From contig JACRJT010000036.1 in the NCBI GenBank assembly GCA_016215465.1, positions 1 to 35,674 on the forward strand: 35,674 nucleotides of DNA, given 5' to 3'. The notes beneath the pieces were generated by a model. It made no database searches. It was not told the DNA's origin and saw only the letters and a program-made list of their open reading frames with translations. Positions 22,788-31,192 of the stretch are shown here, one piece after another; the stretch's first letter is position 1, and each line of letters starts with the position of its first letter. The translations under genes were made by a program, and so were the position numbers. The stretch comes from Nitrososphaerota archaeon (GTDB taxonomy: Archaea > Thermoproteota > Nitrososphaeria > Nitrososphaerales > Nitrosopumilaceae).

Positions 22788-23915
22788 GTGAAAAATAACA
22801 TAATATCGTTTATTGTCGCAGTTTTCATTATTGGAGTTCTAGTTGTAGAATTCTTCGCCCCCAGCGTAGATTCCATGAAAATAATTGGGAAAGAAAAACA
22901 GCCCTCTTGGCATTTTGGTGAAGGTCTCAAATCCGGCGATTCTTTTGAATACAAAATTTGTGACTCCCTTCTAAGAGTTCCCGAATCGCCTGATAATTGC
23001 TATGTCATAACACTTGATGTTGTTGCTCTTTTGCCTAGTCCGCAGGGAAATGTCTGGATCATGTCTGCGCATGTCGATCACCGTATCCGAAACGTGGATT
23101 TTATTTTACAAGTCTCCGATTCGTCATTTGAAATGATCACTGATGGCTCAAGCATTACATATGCTGATTCTCTCGAGCGAACATTGGAATGGGCAATAAA
23201 ATTTGCGTCAAATCACAAGCCACAACCACTTGTGATAGGCAAGTCTTGGGGCGTGGTTGCATCTGATACGGTTCCAGAGACAAAACTGACTGTTATGCGG
23301 GTAGATTCTGTGCAAATAGGGGAAGAAATCTTGCCCACATACAGAATCGGATACTCACTTGTCCAAGACAGTTTCTTGCAAATCCAAGATGGCTTTCCAA
23401 TGCCAATTAAAGCCGTAATCTACAAACCGGTTTCAGTCTTCAAAGACGTTCCATTGGCAATGACGTTTGAGTTGTTAAACTATACTAACGGTGTAGAAGA
23501 CATCTGTGCAATTCAAACCACTATCATTCCCACGCACTCAAACCCAGCGCCATCCGACAAGTCGTCGATGCCAAATTTACCACAAAAAACGGAATCACTC
23601 GTAAATTTCACTGGACTGGATAATGCTGCCAGTAAAAACACTACTCCTTCAAAAGGCAGCGAGGAATACGATCAATTACTAGATAAAACAAATCTCGATA
23701 ATTCATCTAACGGCAATTATTCTGACATTGAAACCGAGTATTTTGACGAAGCGGATTTTCGTGATAAACTAAAAAATTCTACGACTGCCCATGTCCTCAA
23801 GGATCTTTATGGTCCGGATTACGAGAAAATAATTACAAGTTTTGACAAATTCGTAGAACTGCTGACAAATACCACCAACACTGTCAAAAACCAACTCAAC
23901 TCCACATTGCCTTGA
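22788..23915 (+). CDS. hypothetical exported protein
   Basis: This 375-residue protein starts with GTG. An N-terminal hydrophobic segment (IISFIVAVFIIGVLVVEFFA, about 4-23) serves as signal or anchor. The rest is extracellular: a beta-rich domain to about residue 250, then a Ser/Pro/Asn/Thr-rich low-complexity linker with many N-x-S/T sequons, and a helical tail. There is no catalytic motif and no known family. It stands at the head of a same-strand cluster with two pilin-like proteins and further exported proteins, so a cell-surface role is likely. Confidence 0.68.
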   Translation: MKNNIISFIVAVFIIGVLVVEFFAPSVDSMKIIGKEKQPSWHFGEGLKSGDSFEYKICDSLLRVPESPDNCYVITLDVVALLPSPQGNVWIMSAHVDHRIRNVDFILQVSDSSFEMITDGSSITYADSLERTLEWAIKFASNHKPQPLVIGKSWGVVASDTVPETKLTVMRVDSVQIGEEILPTYRIGYSLVQDSFLQIQDGFPMPIKAVIYKPVSVFKDVPLAMTFELLNYTNGVEDICAIQTTIIPTHSNPAPSDKSSMPNLPQKTESLVNFTGLDNAASKNTTPSKGSEEYDQLLDKTNLDNSSNGNYSDIETEYFDEADFRDKLKNSTTAHVLKDLYGPDYEKIITSFDKFVELLTNTTNTVKNQLNSTLP

Positions 23916-23937
23916 TATGGAAAAAGAGAATCATGCC

Positions 23938-24366
23938 ATGAAAAAACGCGCAATCAGCCCTGCGATCGCATCTATAGTTTTGATAGGCGTTGCCATTACT
24001 GGGTCTGTTGCTGCCGGTTCTACAATGCTCAAACAAAATGAAATTGCAACGGTTTCAACAAAAGCAGATTTGATTGATGCTACACTTGTTAACATGAACG
24101 TGGCAAACAAGGCATACTTTGCAGCCACCGTAAAAAACTCAGGTACAACTAGCCTAAACTTTGTATCTGTTGGATTTCTTGACGATGATGGAAATTCTCA
24201 AAGCTTGAGCAATAATGAAAATCTGAATCCAGGGCAGCAGTGGGGCAGCTATCTTGTTACTGATATTTCTGTCACACCTGGCAAAAAATATGTCTTGCAT
24301 GTGGATGCTACAACAAAATCTGGCTCACGATTTCACTGGGCAGATACGGTTACTGCAAGAGGCTAG
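23938..24366 (+). CDS. archaeal type IV pilin-like protein
   Basis: The ATG at 23938 gives a 142-residue protein with a short basic n-region KKRAIS followed by PAIASIVLIGVAITGSVAAG. This is the pattern of archaeal type IV pilins (class III signal peptide plus hydrophobic assembly helix). An ATG at 23917 would add seven residues. The start at 23938 was chosen because it reproduces the n-region length of the next gene. The remainder is a beta-rich extracellular domain without cysteine. A prepilin peptidase would be expected to process it, but none is in the window. Confidence 0.72.
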   Translation: MKKRAISPAIASIVLIGVAITGSVAAGSTMLKQNEIATVSTKADLIDATLVNMNVANKAYFAATVKNSGTTSLNFVSVGFLDDDGNSQSLSNNENLNPGQQWGSYLVTDISVTPGKKYVLHVDATTKSGSRFHWADTVTARG

Positions 24367-24367
24367 C

Positions 24368-24790
24368 ATGGCAAAAAGACGCGCAATAAGTGAGGTCATC
24401 GCAGCAACTCTTCTGATTGCAGTTGTTGCCACCGCATCTTTTTTGGCTCTAAATGGAGCATCAAAGAAAACCATTGAAACTCAACACTCGGTAGCGGATG
24501 CTTTGGAATTAAGGGGAAACCAAATTCAGGAATTGCTGAGCATAATCTCAAAAAAATCCGTCGGGAATACAATTACCATTGAGTTACTAAATTACGGCCT
24601 CAAAGACATAATCATTACCGCGGTTCTAGTAGATGGAACAAGTACGTCATACACACTTGTAGATTCAAGTGGTGCAAATCAGATTGACAAGATAATTAGA
24701 AACAAAATACTCACACTACAGGTCCAAAAAAGCGGGCAAACCATCCAGATTATTACTGATACAAAAAACATGCTCAAAATCACAATCTGA
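24368..24790 (+). CDS. archaeal type IV pilin-like protein
   Basis: This 140-residue protein starts with ATG at 24368, one base after the stop of the preceding pilin-like gene. The opening MAKRRAISEVIAATLLIAVV is a classic archaeal pilin N-terminus: a basic n-region, then SEVIA and a hydrophobic helix. The rest is a compact beta domain (TIELLNYGLKDIIITAVLVD) like those of pilin and flagellin-accessory (FlaF/FlaG-like) proteins. A longer frame from 24254 was rejected because it overlaps the upstream gene. The pair may form heteromeric surface filaments or pseudopilin-like anchors. Confidence 0.78.
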   Translation: MAKRRAISEVIAATLLIAVVATASFLALNGASKKTIETQHSVADALELRGNQIQELLSIISKKSVGNTITIELLNYGLKDIIITAVLVDGTSTSYTLVDSSGANQIDKIIRNKILTLQVQKSGQTIQIITDTKNMLKITI

Positions 24791-24818
24791 CCTTTTTAAC
24801 GAACTGAATTTTTAAGAT

Positions 24819-25595
24819 ATGGCAAAAATTCTTGCCACCGTATTGGTTTTGACGGCGCTTGTGGGATTGATAATTCCTTTTGAAAAATCCGATGCGGACT
24901 CTGATGTTCTTTTCAATTCGTATGCATCTGTCGGAGGATCAGGATCAAGCACTCCAAAAAGCTTCATTGCGCCATGCAAGGTTTGGGTTCAAACTACTAT
25001 CACTAAGGCGTATGCTGCTGGCTCCCAGAGAGTGAGTCCTGATAAGACATTTTATCCAGGTGACGGGTTTGGCTACTCGTTTACTTATGGGATAATAGGA
25101 AGCTCAGGATGTCGGGGGCCGCTTCCAAAATGCCCGATTGTTTCTATTCAAATTACCGGTACCTCGTCTTGTGGCAAATCATCTGCTTCTGGCAACGCCG
25201 AGATTACTGCTGACTGGAACGCCTCTGGCCATTTGATCAAACTCCAAGTGGATGCTAAACGATGGGAATGCCATCTGGCAAAAGTGAAAAAAGGCACCAA
25301 ATGGGTATGTGGCTGGCGCACGATTTCCACAGTTGGGCAGTTTGCCCCAAGTGTAATAAAACCAAAAATCGACGTAAATCTTGCGCAAGAATACCTAAAT
25401 GATGCAGACGGCTACAAATCTGGCAATTTAGATCACACTTACTATGTCTGGGATGCAATCAACATAATTCACAACCCTGTTTATCCTTGGAAAAATGACC
25501 GGGTTGGAACATTGTCTGTCAAAGTGACTAAAACATATGATTTGACTTTGGAAAAAGAATACCAATGTGAATCAAATCCTGCACAAACACTTTGA
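24819..25595 (+). CDS. exported cysteine-containing protein (N-terminal part of a split gene?)
   Basis: This 258-residue frame has a signal peptide at residues 1-26 (ILATVLVLTALVGLII core). The exported region has several Cys (SGCRGPLPKC, TSSCGK, RWECHLAK, KWVCGW), probably disulfide-bonded. It ends with TGA at 25593-25595. The next frame begins with TTG overlapping this stop (TTGA), lacks a signal peptide, and continues as an extracellular protein with a C-terminal membrane anchor. Adding one T at the TTT run before the stop would fuse the two into a protein of about 741 residues. I think they are one gene carrying a frameshift. No family was recognised. Confidence 0.65.
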   Translation: MAKILATVLVLTALVGLIIPFEKSDADSDVLFNSYASVGGSGSSTPKSFIAPCKVWVQTTITKAYAAGSQRVSPDKTFYPGDGFGYSFTYGIIGSSGCRGPLPKCPIVSIQITGTSSCGKSSASGNAEITADWNASGHLIKLQVDAKRWECHLAKVKKGTKWVCGWRTISTVGQFAPSVIKPKIDVNLAQEYLNDADGYKSGNLDHTYYVWDAINIIHNPVYPWKNDRVGTLSVKVTKTYDLTLEKEYQCESNPAQTL

Positions 25596-27043
25596 CTCAT
25601 AAAGGCTTTGAGCCTTGGTTTCGAGTCTACGAATATGGAAGTGGATCAACAATTTACAATTCCACACAAGGTGACATTGGAAAACACTTACTTACATACA
25701 AAGTCGAACTGTTCAATTTAGGTAAACTCATACACAGAGATGAAAACAAAACTCAACCGCTTATCGTAATCTATGATCCTGTTTATGAGAACTATCCATA
25801 TCTTGTACTAAAAGACGAATACTGGTGGAGCTGGGGAAACAGGCAAGGAATTGCCCTAGAATACAAGGGCTCCGATGGCGGAGGACCTGATGACCCTCCC
25901 ATCCTATATGAAAACAGGCGAAGTAAGATTAACCTGCATGATGCGTCCGGTTTTGCACTAAATCCTATTGAGATAAGAAAACTAAATCAAACCTTTTCTT
26001 GGATCTCTGCAAGTCAGATTCACATTGACCCTGCAAAACAATGCTATGATGTGGCAATGGATTCGACCTCATTTGAGGCCAAAAATCAGAACACTGCCAT
26101 GTTTGTCAAGTCCGGATATGGAAAAATTTCATTTGACTGGCCAATTGTAGGGGTGATGCTACAAAAAAGATACGTCGACGCAACAATCGATAACGTCCTA
26201 CAGTCTGCCAGTTTTGCAGGATTTGGAATCAAAAACCTCACAGAATATAGATACATTTACCCAAATGTGAAATTCAACAATCCTGTAAAAATTCTAACGT
26301 ATCATTCAGATGGCTCCATGACTAATTACCGAATTTCTGTCAAAATGGTTCCAGATGTTTCAAGAGGCGCAGAATACACGCAAGACTATGTCTGCAAAAA
26401 AATAACGCATGATGGTTACAAAAAAGAGATAGCAAATATTGTCGTAGATGACATGTATGATAGAAAAAACGAAGGAAACGGAACAGGACTACTCAATTTG
26501 AGAACTTTGCTTACATCCACCTGGTTCCCACCGTTTTACAAAATACTGGCAGATGATCCGTTGGATCTGCACATTAACGAAGGCTATGCCGCCCTGTCTC
26601 CATTTGAAATAACCCTAGCCGTTGGGGGAAAAATCAGAACCGTAAACGGGCTTGTGAACTTTTTATCTCCTTTTGTGCACACTGTAAACCTTGATTCAGA
26701 TAACGTGCTAAATGTGACTGAATCATTTGGGTTTGTAAGAATCACTCCCAATTCTAAATTTGGGGATATTGTAAGAATTACCGTCAATGGAAATGAACTA
26801 AAACAAGATTGTACCAATGGCTGCACCACTACAATTTTTGCAAACCACCGTCTACACATCGAGGCTTGGAATATCTGGGGCGGCCATGCCTCAAATCAAC
26901 TAGAAAAGTTCCAAGGAATCCAACATGAAGAGATCAACTGGCCAATAATCTACATTGGCATGTTGGTTGCGGCAATTGGCTTTGTGGTCTGGAAATTCGG
27001 CGAACAAATCCTAGAATATGTGGGATTTAGAAACAAAAATTAA
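25592..27043 (+). CDS. C-terminally anchored extracellular protein (C-terminal part of a split gene?)
   Basis: This 483-residue frame starts at TTG 25592. It has no signal peptide although its content (N-glycosylation sequons, paired Cys in DCTNGC) and final membrane helix (WPIIYIGMLVAAIGFVVWKF, about 448-467, then a short basic tail) mark it as extracellular and anchored. That mismatch, and the four-base overlap with the preceding exported frame, imply that it is the C-terminal part of the same polypeptide. No known domain was recognised; the fold appears mostly beta. Its position after the pilin-like genes suggests a cell-envelope role. Confidence 0.65.
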   Translation: MTHKGFEPWFRVYEYGSGSTIYNSTQGDIGKHLLTYKVELFNLGKLIHRDENKTQPLIVIYDPVYENYPYLVLKDEYWWSWGNRQGIALEYKGSDGGGPDDPPILYENRRSKINLHDASGFALNPIEIRKLNQTFSWISASQIHIDPAKQCYDVAMDSTSFEAKNQNTAMFVKSGYGKISFDWPIVGVMLQKRYVDATIDNVLQSASFAGFGIKNLTEYRYIYPNVKFNNPVKILTYHSDGSMTNYRISVKMVPDVSRGAEYTQDYVCKKITHDGYKKEIANIVVDDMYDRKNEGNGTGLLNLRTLLTSTWFPPFYKILADDPLDLHINEGYAALSPFEITLAVGGKIRTVNGLVNFLSPFVHTVNLDSDNVLNVTESFGFVRITPNSKFGDIVRITVNGNELKQDCTNGCTTTIFANHRLHIEAWNIWGGHASNQLEKFQGIQHEEINWPIIYIGMLVAAIGFVVWKFGEQILEYVGFRNKN

Positions 27044-27114
27044 ATTTCTTGATCGTCTTTTGTTGCTGTGACTTTTTTTTGCTCTCAGTAAGATCACTGA
27101 ATAAGTGTTTTACC

Positions 27115-28383
27115 TTATTGGTTAACTTTCTCTGCTTTTTTTGAACTGCCTGCAGGTATGGAGATGATGTTTTCCACAACTGCCTTTGTCAGATCATCAA
27201 TGATCTTGATCTTCTTCTCATCTGTCTCACCTAGCATTTGTAGTGCCTTTTCTAGCTCTTTTTTTCTTAACGAGTCCACGCTGGCAAATATGTCATTGAT
27301 CAGGGGTTCCGGATCAAGTCGTCTCATCGTTGCCTCTATGATTGGAATTTCTTTACTGATCAGTTTTTCTACTGCGATAACTTTGTCGTCTCTTGCCTTG
27401 AGGTTTCTTTCATCCATCTCGGTGATCTGATCTCTGAACATCAATTTAATTCCAGGAAGCGTAGACACTGTCTCGTCTACTGTCCTAGGGTCTGATATGT
27501 CTAGTATCATAGTCCCCTTCTTTTTGTTTTCCATAACTATTCTTATTTTGTCGTGAGTAATTACGAAGTAATCTGCCGTAGTTGCAACAAACACAATGTC
27601 GAATTTATCAAATCCTTTTAGCACCTCTTCAAATTTTATTGGCTTTCCACCAAGTATTTTTGAAAAACCATTGGCTCGTTCAATTATCATGCTCGAAATA
27701 TCAAACGCGTAGCCTTTTTTATTAAGAGATTTTGCAACCATGGCGGCTGTTTCGCCTGTGCCTAGGAGCAGGACGTGTTGCTTTCCATCCAAACCTGCGT
27801 TTTCCTGTGCAATTTTGACAGCAATGTCTCCAATTGATGTCACTCCTTTACTGATTTCGGTAGCATTTCTAATTCGAGTTGCAATTCGTATGACGCTATC
27901 AAATAACTGATTCAAAATTCTACCCGATGCTTTTGCAGACTTTGCCTTTGCAATTGCTGCTTTTATGTCATCCATGACACTTTCATTTCCTACCACTATT
28001 GATTCCAAACCTGACGCTAGTCTTAGCAGGTGGAGATAGACATCCTTGTTGTCGTACACTTCAAGAATCTGGTCAAAGTGACCGCGGTCATATTCGTCTA
28101 GATCTGTAAGTGCTGCCCATGTTTCTTTGATTTTGTTTATGGCGAGGTTTTTTCCTTCATCTCTTCTTGCATCTGGGGCTTCTCCTTTCTCCACATTATT
28201 CACTGTAAATATTTCAACTCTGCTGGCAGTCTGAACTATTACACATTCTGATATGCCTGGAATTTTCTTAAAAGATTCACTTGCAGCTGTGATGTCTTTG
28301 AATGAGAATCTTTCTAATTTGTGAATTGGGATATTTCTGAAAGTGACCCTGATATTTACGATGTTAAAATTATTCTCACTCAT
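27115..28383 (-). CDS. hemA: glutamyl-tRNA reductase-like protein lacking catalytic Cys
   Basis: This 422-residue protein has the GluTR layout. The N-terminal catalytic domain has HLLRLASGLESIVVG with the conserved His at 118; the NADPH domain has LLLGTGETAAMVA (about 206-216); a C-terminal helical dimerisation domain follows. GluTR converts glutamyl-tRNA to glutamate-1-semialdehyde, the first step of tetrapyrrole synthesis. The active-site motif normally read as TCNR is here TASR (residues 52-55), so the thioester-forming Cys is replaced by Ala 53. The nearest Cys is 47. The usual GE(P/S)QI is also altered, to GNESVM. Either this lineage uses a different mechanism or the protein is a catalytically changed paralogue. 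It is the second gene after the Ala-rich protein. Confidence 0.82.
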   Translation of the reverse strand: MSENNFNIVNIRVTFRNIPIHKLERFSFKDITAASESFKKIPGISECVIVQTASRVEIFTVNNVEKGEAPDARRDEGKNLAINKIKETWAALTDLDEYDRGHFDQILEVYDNKDVYLHLLRLASGLESIVVGNESVMDDIKAAIAKAKSAKASGRILNQLFDSVIRIATRIRNATEISKGVTSIGDIAVKIAQENAGLDGKQHVLLLGTGETAAMVAKSLNKKGYAFDISSMIIERANGFSKILGGKPIKFEEVLKGFDKFDIVFVATTADYFVITHDKIRIVMENKKKGTMILDISDPRTVDETVSTLPGIKLMFRDQITEMDERNLKARDDKVIAVEKLISKEIPIIEATMRRLDPEPLINDIFASVDSLRKKELEKALQMLGETDEKKIKIIDDLTKAVVENIISIPAGSSKKAEKVNQ

Positions 28384-28396
28384 CTAATATCCCCAC

Positions 28397-29068
28397 TTAT
28401 TCTCGAAGTTTATCTCTTCCACCCTTTGCTGTACGAAAAACATTCATGCCAAAGTAAAAGTTTTGATATAATGAATCCAAATACTTGAGATCCTGTTCAG
28501 CTTGAATGACGTCCTCTGTATTTGCATGAGGGTCGTTTTTTAGTTGGTTGAGTTTCTGTGTAGTTTCAGATACTAGCTCAGTTATGCCTGATTCATAATT
28601 CGATGTCCCGCCAAATTCCGGACTGAGTATGTGTTTTGGCTTGTATGGTGGAACCTGATCTGTTGGGATCTCTACTTTTCTTGAAATTTCTTCTTGTTCT
28701 TCTTCTGTTAGTACTGGTCTTGTTGGGACTAGGTCCTTTTTGGTGTGGAAAAATTCCGGCTCGCCCATCTCTCTTCTAAATATTCGCTCTTGCCTGCGAT
28801 TATCTGTAAACGAAGAACTTGCCTCTGCTGCTATTTTTGCCGCCGCTTTTGCCGCCTCTGCCTCGTATTCTTTTTCTGCCTCTGCCGCCGCTTTTGCCGC
28901 CGTCTCTGCAGCCTTCTCATATTCTTTTTCCGCCGCCTCTGCCGCCGCTTTTGATGCAGCTAGTCTTGCCGCCGCAGTTCTTGCCGCCGCCTCTGCTAAT
29001 TCAGCCGCTTCTGATGCAGTCCATCCCTGTTTATTTTTGGGTGGATCCTGAGGCTTTTCGTCAGACAA
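28397..29068 (-). CDS. Ala/Glu-rich coiled-coil protein
   Basis: This 223-residue protein starts with TTG at 29068. Residues about 18-85 are a low-complexity helix of Ala with Glu/Lys (repeats of the type AAAEAEKEYE), a likely long single helix or coiled coil. The C-terminal half is more complex (FHTKKDLVPTRPVLTEEEQEE, then a helical tail) and may form the functional domain. It is cytosolic. It ends 13 bases upstream of the GluTR-like gene and is probably co-transcribed with it. The function is unknown. The opposite strand shows long Ala/Leu-rich frames here that are shadows of this repeat. Confidence 0.72.
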   Translation of the reverse strand: MSDEKPQDPPKNKQGWTASEAAELAEAAARTAAARLAASKAAAEAAEKEYEKAAETAAKAAAEAEKEYEAEAAKAAAKIAAEASSSFTDNRRQERIFRREMGEPEFFHTKKDLVPTRPVLTEEEQEEISRKVEIPTDQVPPYKPKHILSPEFGGTSNYESGITELVSETTQKLNQLKNDPHANTEDVIQAEQDLKYLDSLYQNFYFGMNVFRTAKGGRDKLRE

Positions 29069-29245
29069 CGCAATTACATCATTTGGGGTTAAATTTTAAG
29101 TTTTTATGATGTGTTCTGGGATCTAAATTGGATCCTGGAGTTTCATACCATATTCCAAAATCCTCTATTTGTCGTTTATGGTGCCAAGTATCAAATTGTC
29201 AAAATAAAAAATTTGCAGGCAAGTCCATAACATTCTGCCATTAAC

Positions 29246-29288
29246 GGCGCTCTCAGTTTTCACGATCCGGCACCACGTTCACAGCGCC
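29246..29288. promoter_or_regulatory. spaced inverted repeat upstream of the dnaG promoter
   Basis: GGCGCT at 29246-29251 and AGCGCC at 29283-29288 form a 6-bp inverted repeat with 31 bases between. It lies just upstream of the TATA-like ACTTATATCT (29301-29310) of dnaG. It could be a regulator site or chance. Confidence 0.25.
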
Positions 29289-29340
29289 AAAATTAATAGC
29301 ACTTATATCTATGATATGAAAAAATAAAACATTGATTATT

Positions 29341-29347
29341 AGGAGGT
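29341..29347 (+). promoter_or_regulatory. strong Shine-Dalgarno sequence of dnaG
   Basis: AGGAGGT stands 10 bases before the TTG at 29358 and decides that non-ATG start. It is one of the few clear ribosome binding sites in a window otherwise dominated by leaderless genes. Confidence 0.75.
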
Positions 29348-29357
29348 CTATTTTCGT

Positions 29358-30506
29358 TTGCCACCATCAGGAATTGTCAAGTATCACGTTAAGCTATCCT
29401 TTGATGTTGATGGACTCGTTGAACGCGCAGACATAATCGGCGCAATTTTCGGGCAGACAGAAGGACTGCTTGGCCCGGAGATGAACCTGAATGAGCTGCA
29501 ACGAGTATCCAAAGTCGGAAGAATAGAAGTTACTGCTAATGCTACAACAAATACTACTTCTGGAGAGGCACTCATACCTATGAGTACTGATATCGATACT
29601 GCCTCACTCATATCTGCAGCTATTGAAAGCATTGACAAGGTTGGTCCATTTGACTGTAAATTCAAACTTAATGCAATTGACGATGTACGTGCAACAAAAA
29701 AAGACGACATCATAAAGAGAGCCAAAGAAATCAAGCAAAAATGGGCTACAAAGACAATCAGTGAAGGCGAAACCATGCTGAAGGACATTCATGAGGGAAC
29801 ATCTACTGCAAGCAAGCTTACCACCTTTGGGAAGGGAAAACTACCGTGCGGTGTTGGAATCTTTGAATCACCTTGGATAATTCTAGTCGAGGGTCGTGCA
29901 GATGTGATCAACCTCCTGCGAGCAGGAATTGACAACGCATTATCAATCGACGGGGCAAGAATTGACGAATCAATCAAGGAATTCTGCGAAACAAAAGACA
30001 AGGTAGTTGCATTCTTGGACGGCGATAGAGCAGGCGGATTCATACTCAAAGAACTCAAAAGCTTAGTTGACATCGATGTTGTCCACCGTGCACCTGAGGG
30101 AGTAGAAGTAGAAGAATGCACCCCGCAGCAAATTGCAGACATACTAAAAGATACCATAGAAGAAATGAACAATCCAAAACCAAAGCCTGTGCTTTCAGAC
30201 CAAAATGACAAGCCAATGGCCGAAATTGCAGAGAAAACATTTGCAAACATAAACGAGACACTTGAGGCAATAGGCCTTGATGCGAACAAAAACGAGGTCT
30301 TCAAGGTACCAATAAGTGAACTTGTATCAAAACTCTCGACTCAATCCGGAATCAAATATCTGATACTTGATGGAATAGTGACACAAAGACTAGTAGATGG
30401 CGCAAAGCAAGCAGGAATTGAATGTGTTATAGGACACCGAATCGCCAACCTGACAAAACGTGACGGTATTACACTCAAAACATTTACTGATCTTGGTGTA
30501 GCATAA
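29358..30506 (+). CDS. dnaG: archaeal DnaG-like primase
   Basis: This 382-residue protein has a central Toprim domain: WIILVEGRADV with catalytic Glu 178, and VAFLDGDRAGG with the DxD pair Asp 221/Asp 223. The N- and C-terminal regions are of the archaeal type, without the zinc-binding and helicase-interaction domains of bacterial DnaG. In archaea this protein has primase activity and also associates with the exosome, so its role may be in RNA processing. The TTG start is supported by AGGAGGT ten bases upstream. The riboflavin kinase gene starts eight bases after its stop, so the two form an operon. Confidence 0.95.
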   Translation: MPPSGIVKYHVKLSFDVDGLVERADIIGAIFGQTEGLLGPEMNLNELQRVSKVGRIEVTANATTNTTSGEALIPMSTDIDTASLISAAIESIDKVGPFDCKFKLNAIDDVRATKKDDIIKRAKEIKQKWATKTISEGETMLKDIHEGTSTASKLTTFGKGKLPCGVGIFESPWIILVEGRADVINLLRAGIDNALSIDGARIDESIKEFCETKDKVVAFLDGDRAGGFILKELKSLVDIDVVHRAPEGVEVEECTPQQIADILKDTIEEMNNPKPKPVLSDQNDKPMAEIAEKTFANINETLEAIGLDANKNEVFKVPISELVSKLSTQSGIKYLILDGIVTQRLVDGAKQAGIECVIGHRIANLTKRDGITLKTFTDLGVA

Positions 30507-30514
30507 ACTGCTCA

Positions 30515-31192
30515 ATGTCTGAGCTAAAAATTCAACACCTCATAACACTAACTGAACTTCTATCAAAGGGGGCAAAAAATAATTTTATCTCAATTACTAC
30601 GTCGTCACTTGGTAAAAACATCAAGCGCTCACAACAGGCAGCGTCAATGCATCTTTTGGAATTAGAACAGAGAGGGTTTATTGAGCGAATAATGAGCGGG
30701 AGAAAGGTCTCAGTCAAGCTCACCCCAAAAGGCTATGATCAAATAGTGAATCTGTTTAATTTGCTAAAGGCCAGTCTCGAATCTGTCCCGTCATTTATTG
30801 AATTGAAGGGAACCCTTGTTTCTGGAATGGGCGAGGGGGCGTACTATATGTCGCTTAAAGGATACACAAAACAATTCAAATCAAAAATTGGCTACATTCC
30901 GTTTCCTGGAACAATGAATGTCAAATTGGAAAAAAAGGAATACGTTGAGGCATTAAAGCAGATTGCCACAATTGATGGTGTAAGGATAGACGGATTTTCA
31001 GACGGCAAGAGAACCTATGGTTGGGTCAAGTGCTTTAGGTGCAAGTTAAACGACAAAATTCCCTGCGAGCTAATACTGCTTGAGCGAACGCATCATGACT
31101 ATTCCATAATTGAACTGATATCTGAAACTGAAATACGCAAAAAGGCAAATCTGAAAAATGGCTCTGAACTCTCTATAAAAATTCAACTTTAG
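30515..31192 (+). CDS. ribK: CTP-dependent riboflavin kinase with N-terminal HTH
   Basis: This 225-residue protein has an N-terminal winged-helix domain (residues about 1-90, with SQQAASMHLLELEQRGFIER) that could bind DNA. The archaeal riboflavin kinase domain (about 98-220) contains GMGEGAYYMSLKGY and IPFPGTMNVKL. It phosphorylates riboflavin to FMN with CTP. The HTH-kinase fusion is known in archaea as RbkR-type and acts as both enzyme and repressor of riboflavin genes, which is plausible here. FAD synthase (ribL), the next step, lies 740 bases further on, on the other strand. Its 3' end overlaps the convergent coiled-coil gene by four bases. Confidence 0.93.
   Translation: MSELKIQHLITLTELLSKGAKNNFISITTSSLGKNIKRSQQAASMHLLELEQRGFIERIMSGRKVSVKLTPKGYDQIVNLFNLLKASLESVPSFIELKGTLVSGMGEGAYYMSLKGYTKQFKSKIGYIPFPGTMNVKLEKKEYVEALKQIATIDGVRIDGFSDGKRTYGWVKCFRCKLNDKIPCELILLERTHHDYSIIELISETEIRKKANLKNGSELSIKIQL

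Noticed and set aside
28740-29109. Ala- and Leu/Pro-rich plus-strand frames
   Set aside because: They are the reverse-strand reading of the Ala/Glu-rich coiled-coil gene repeats.
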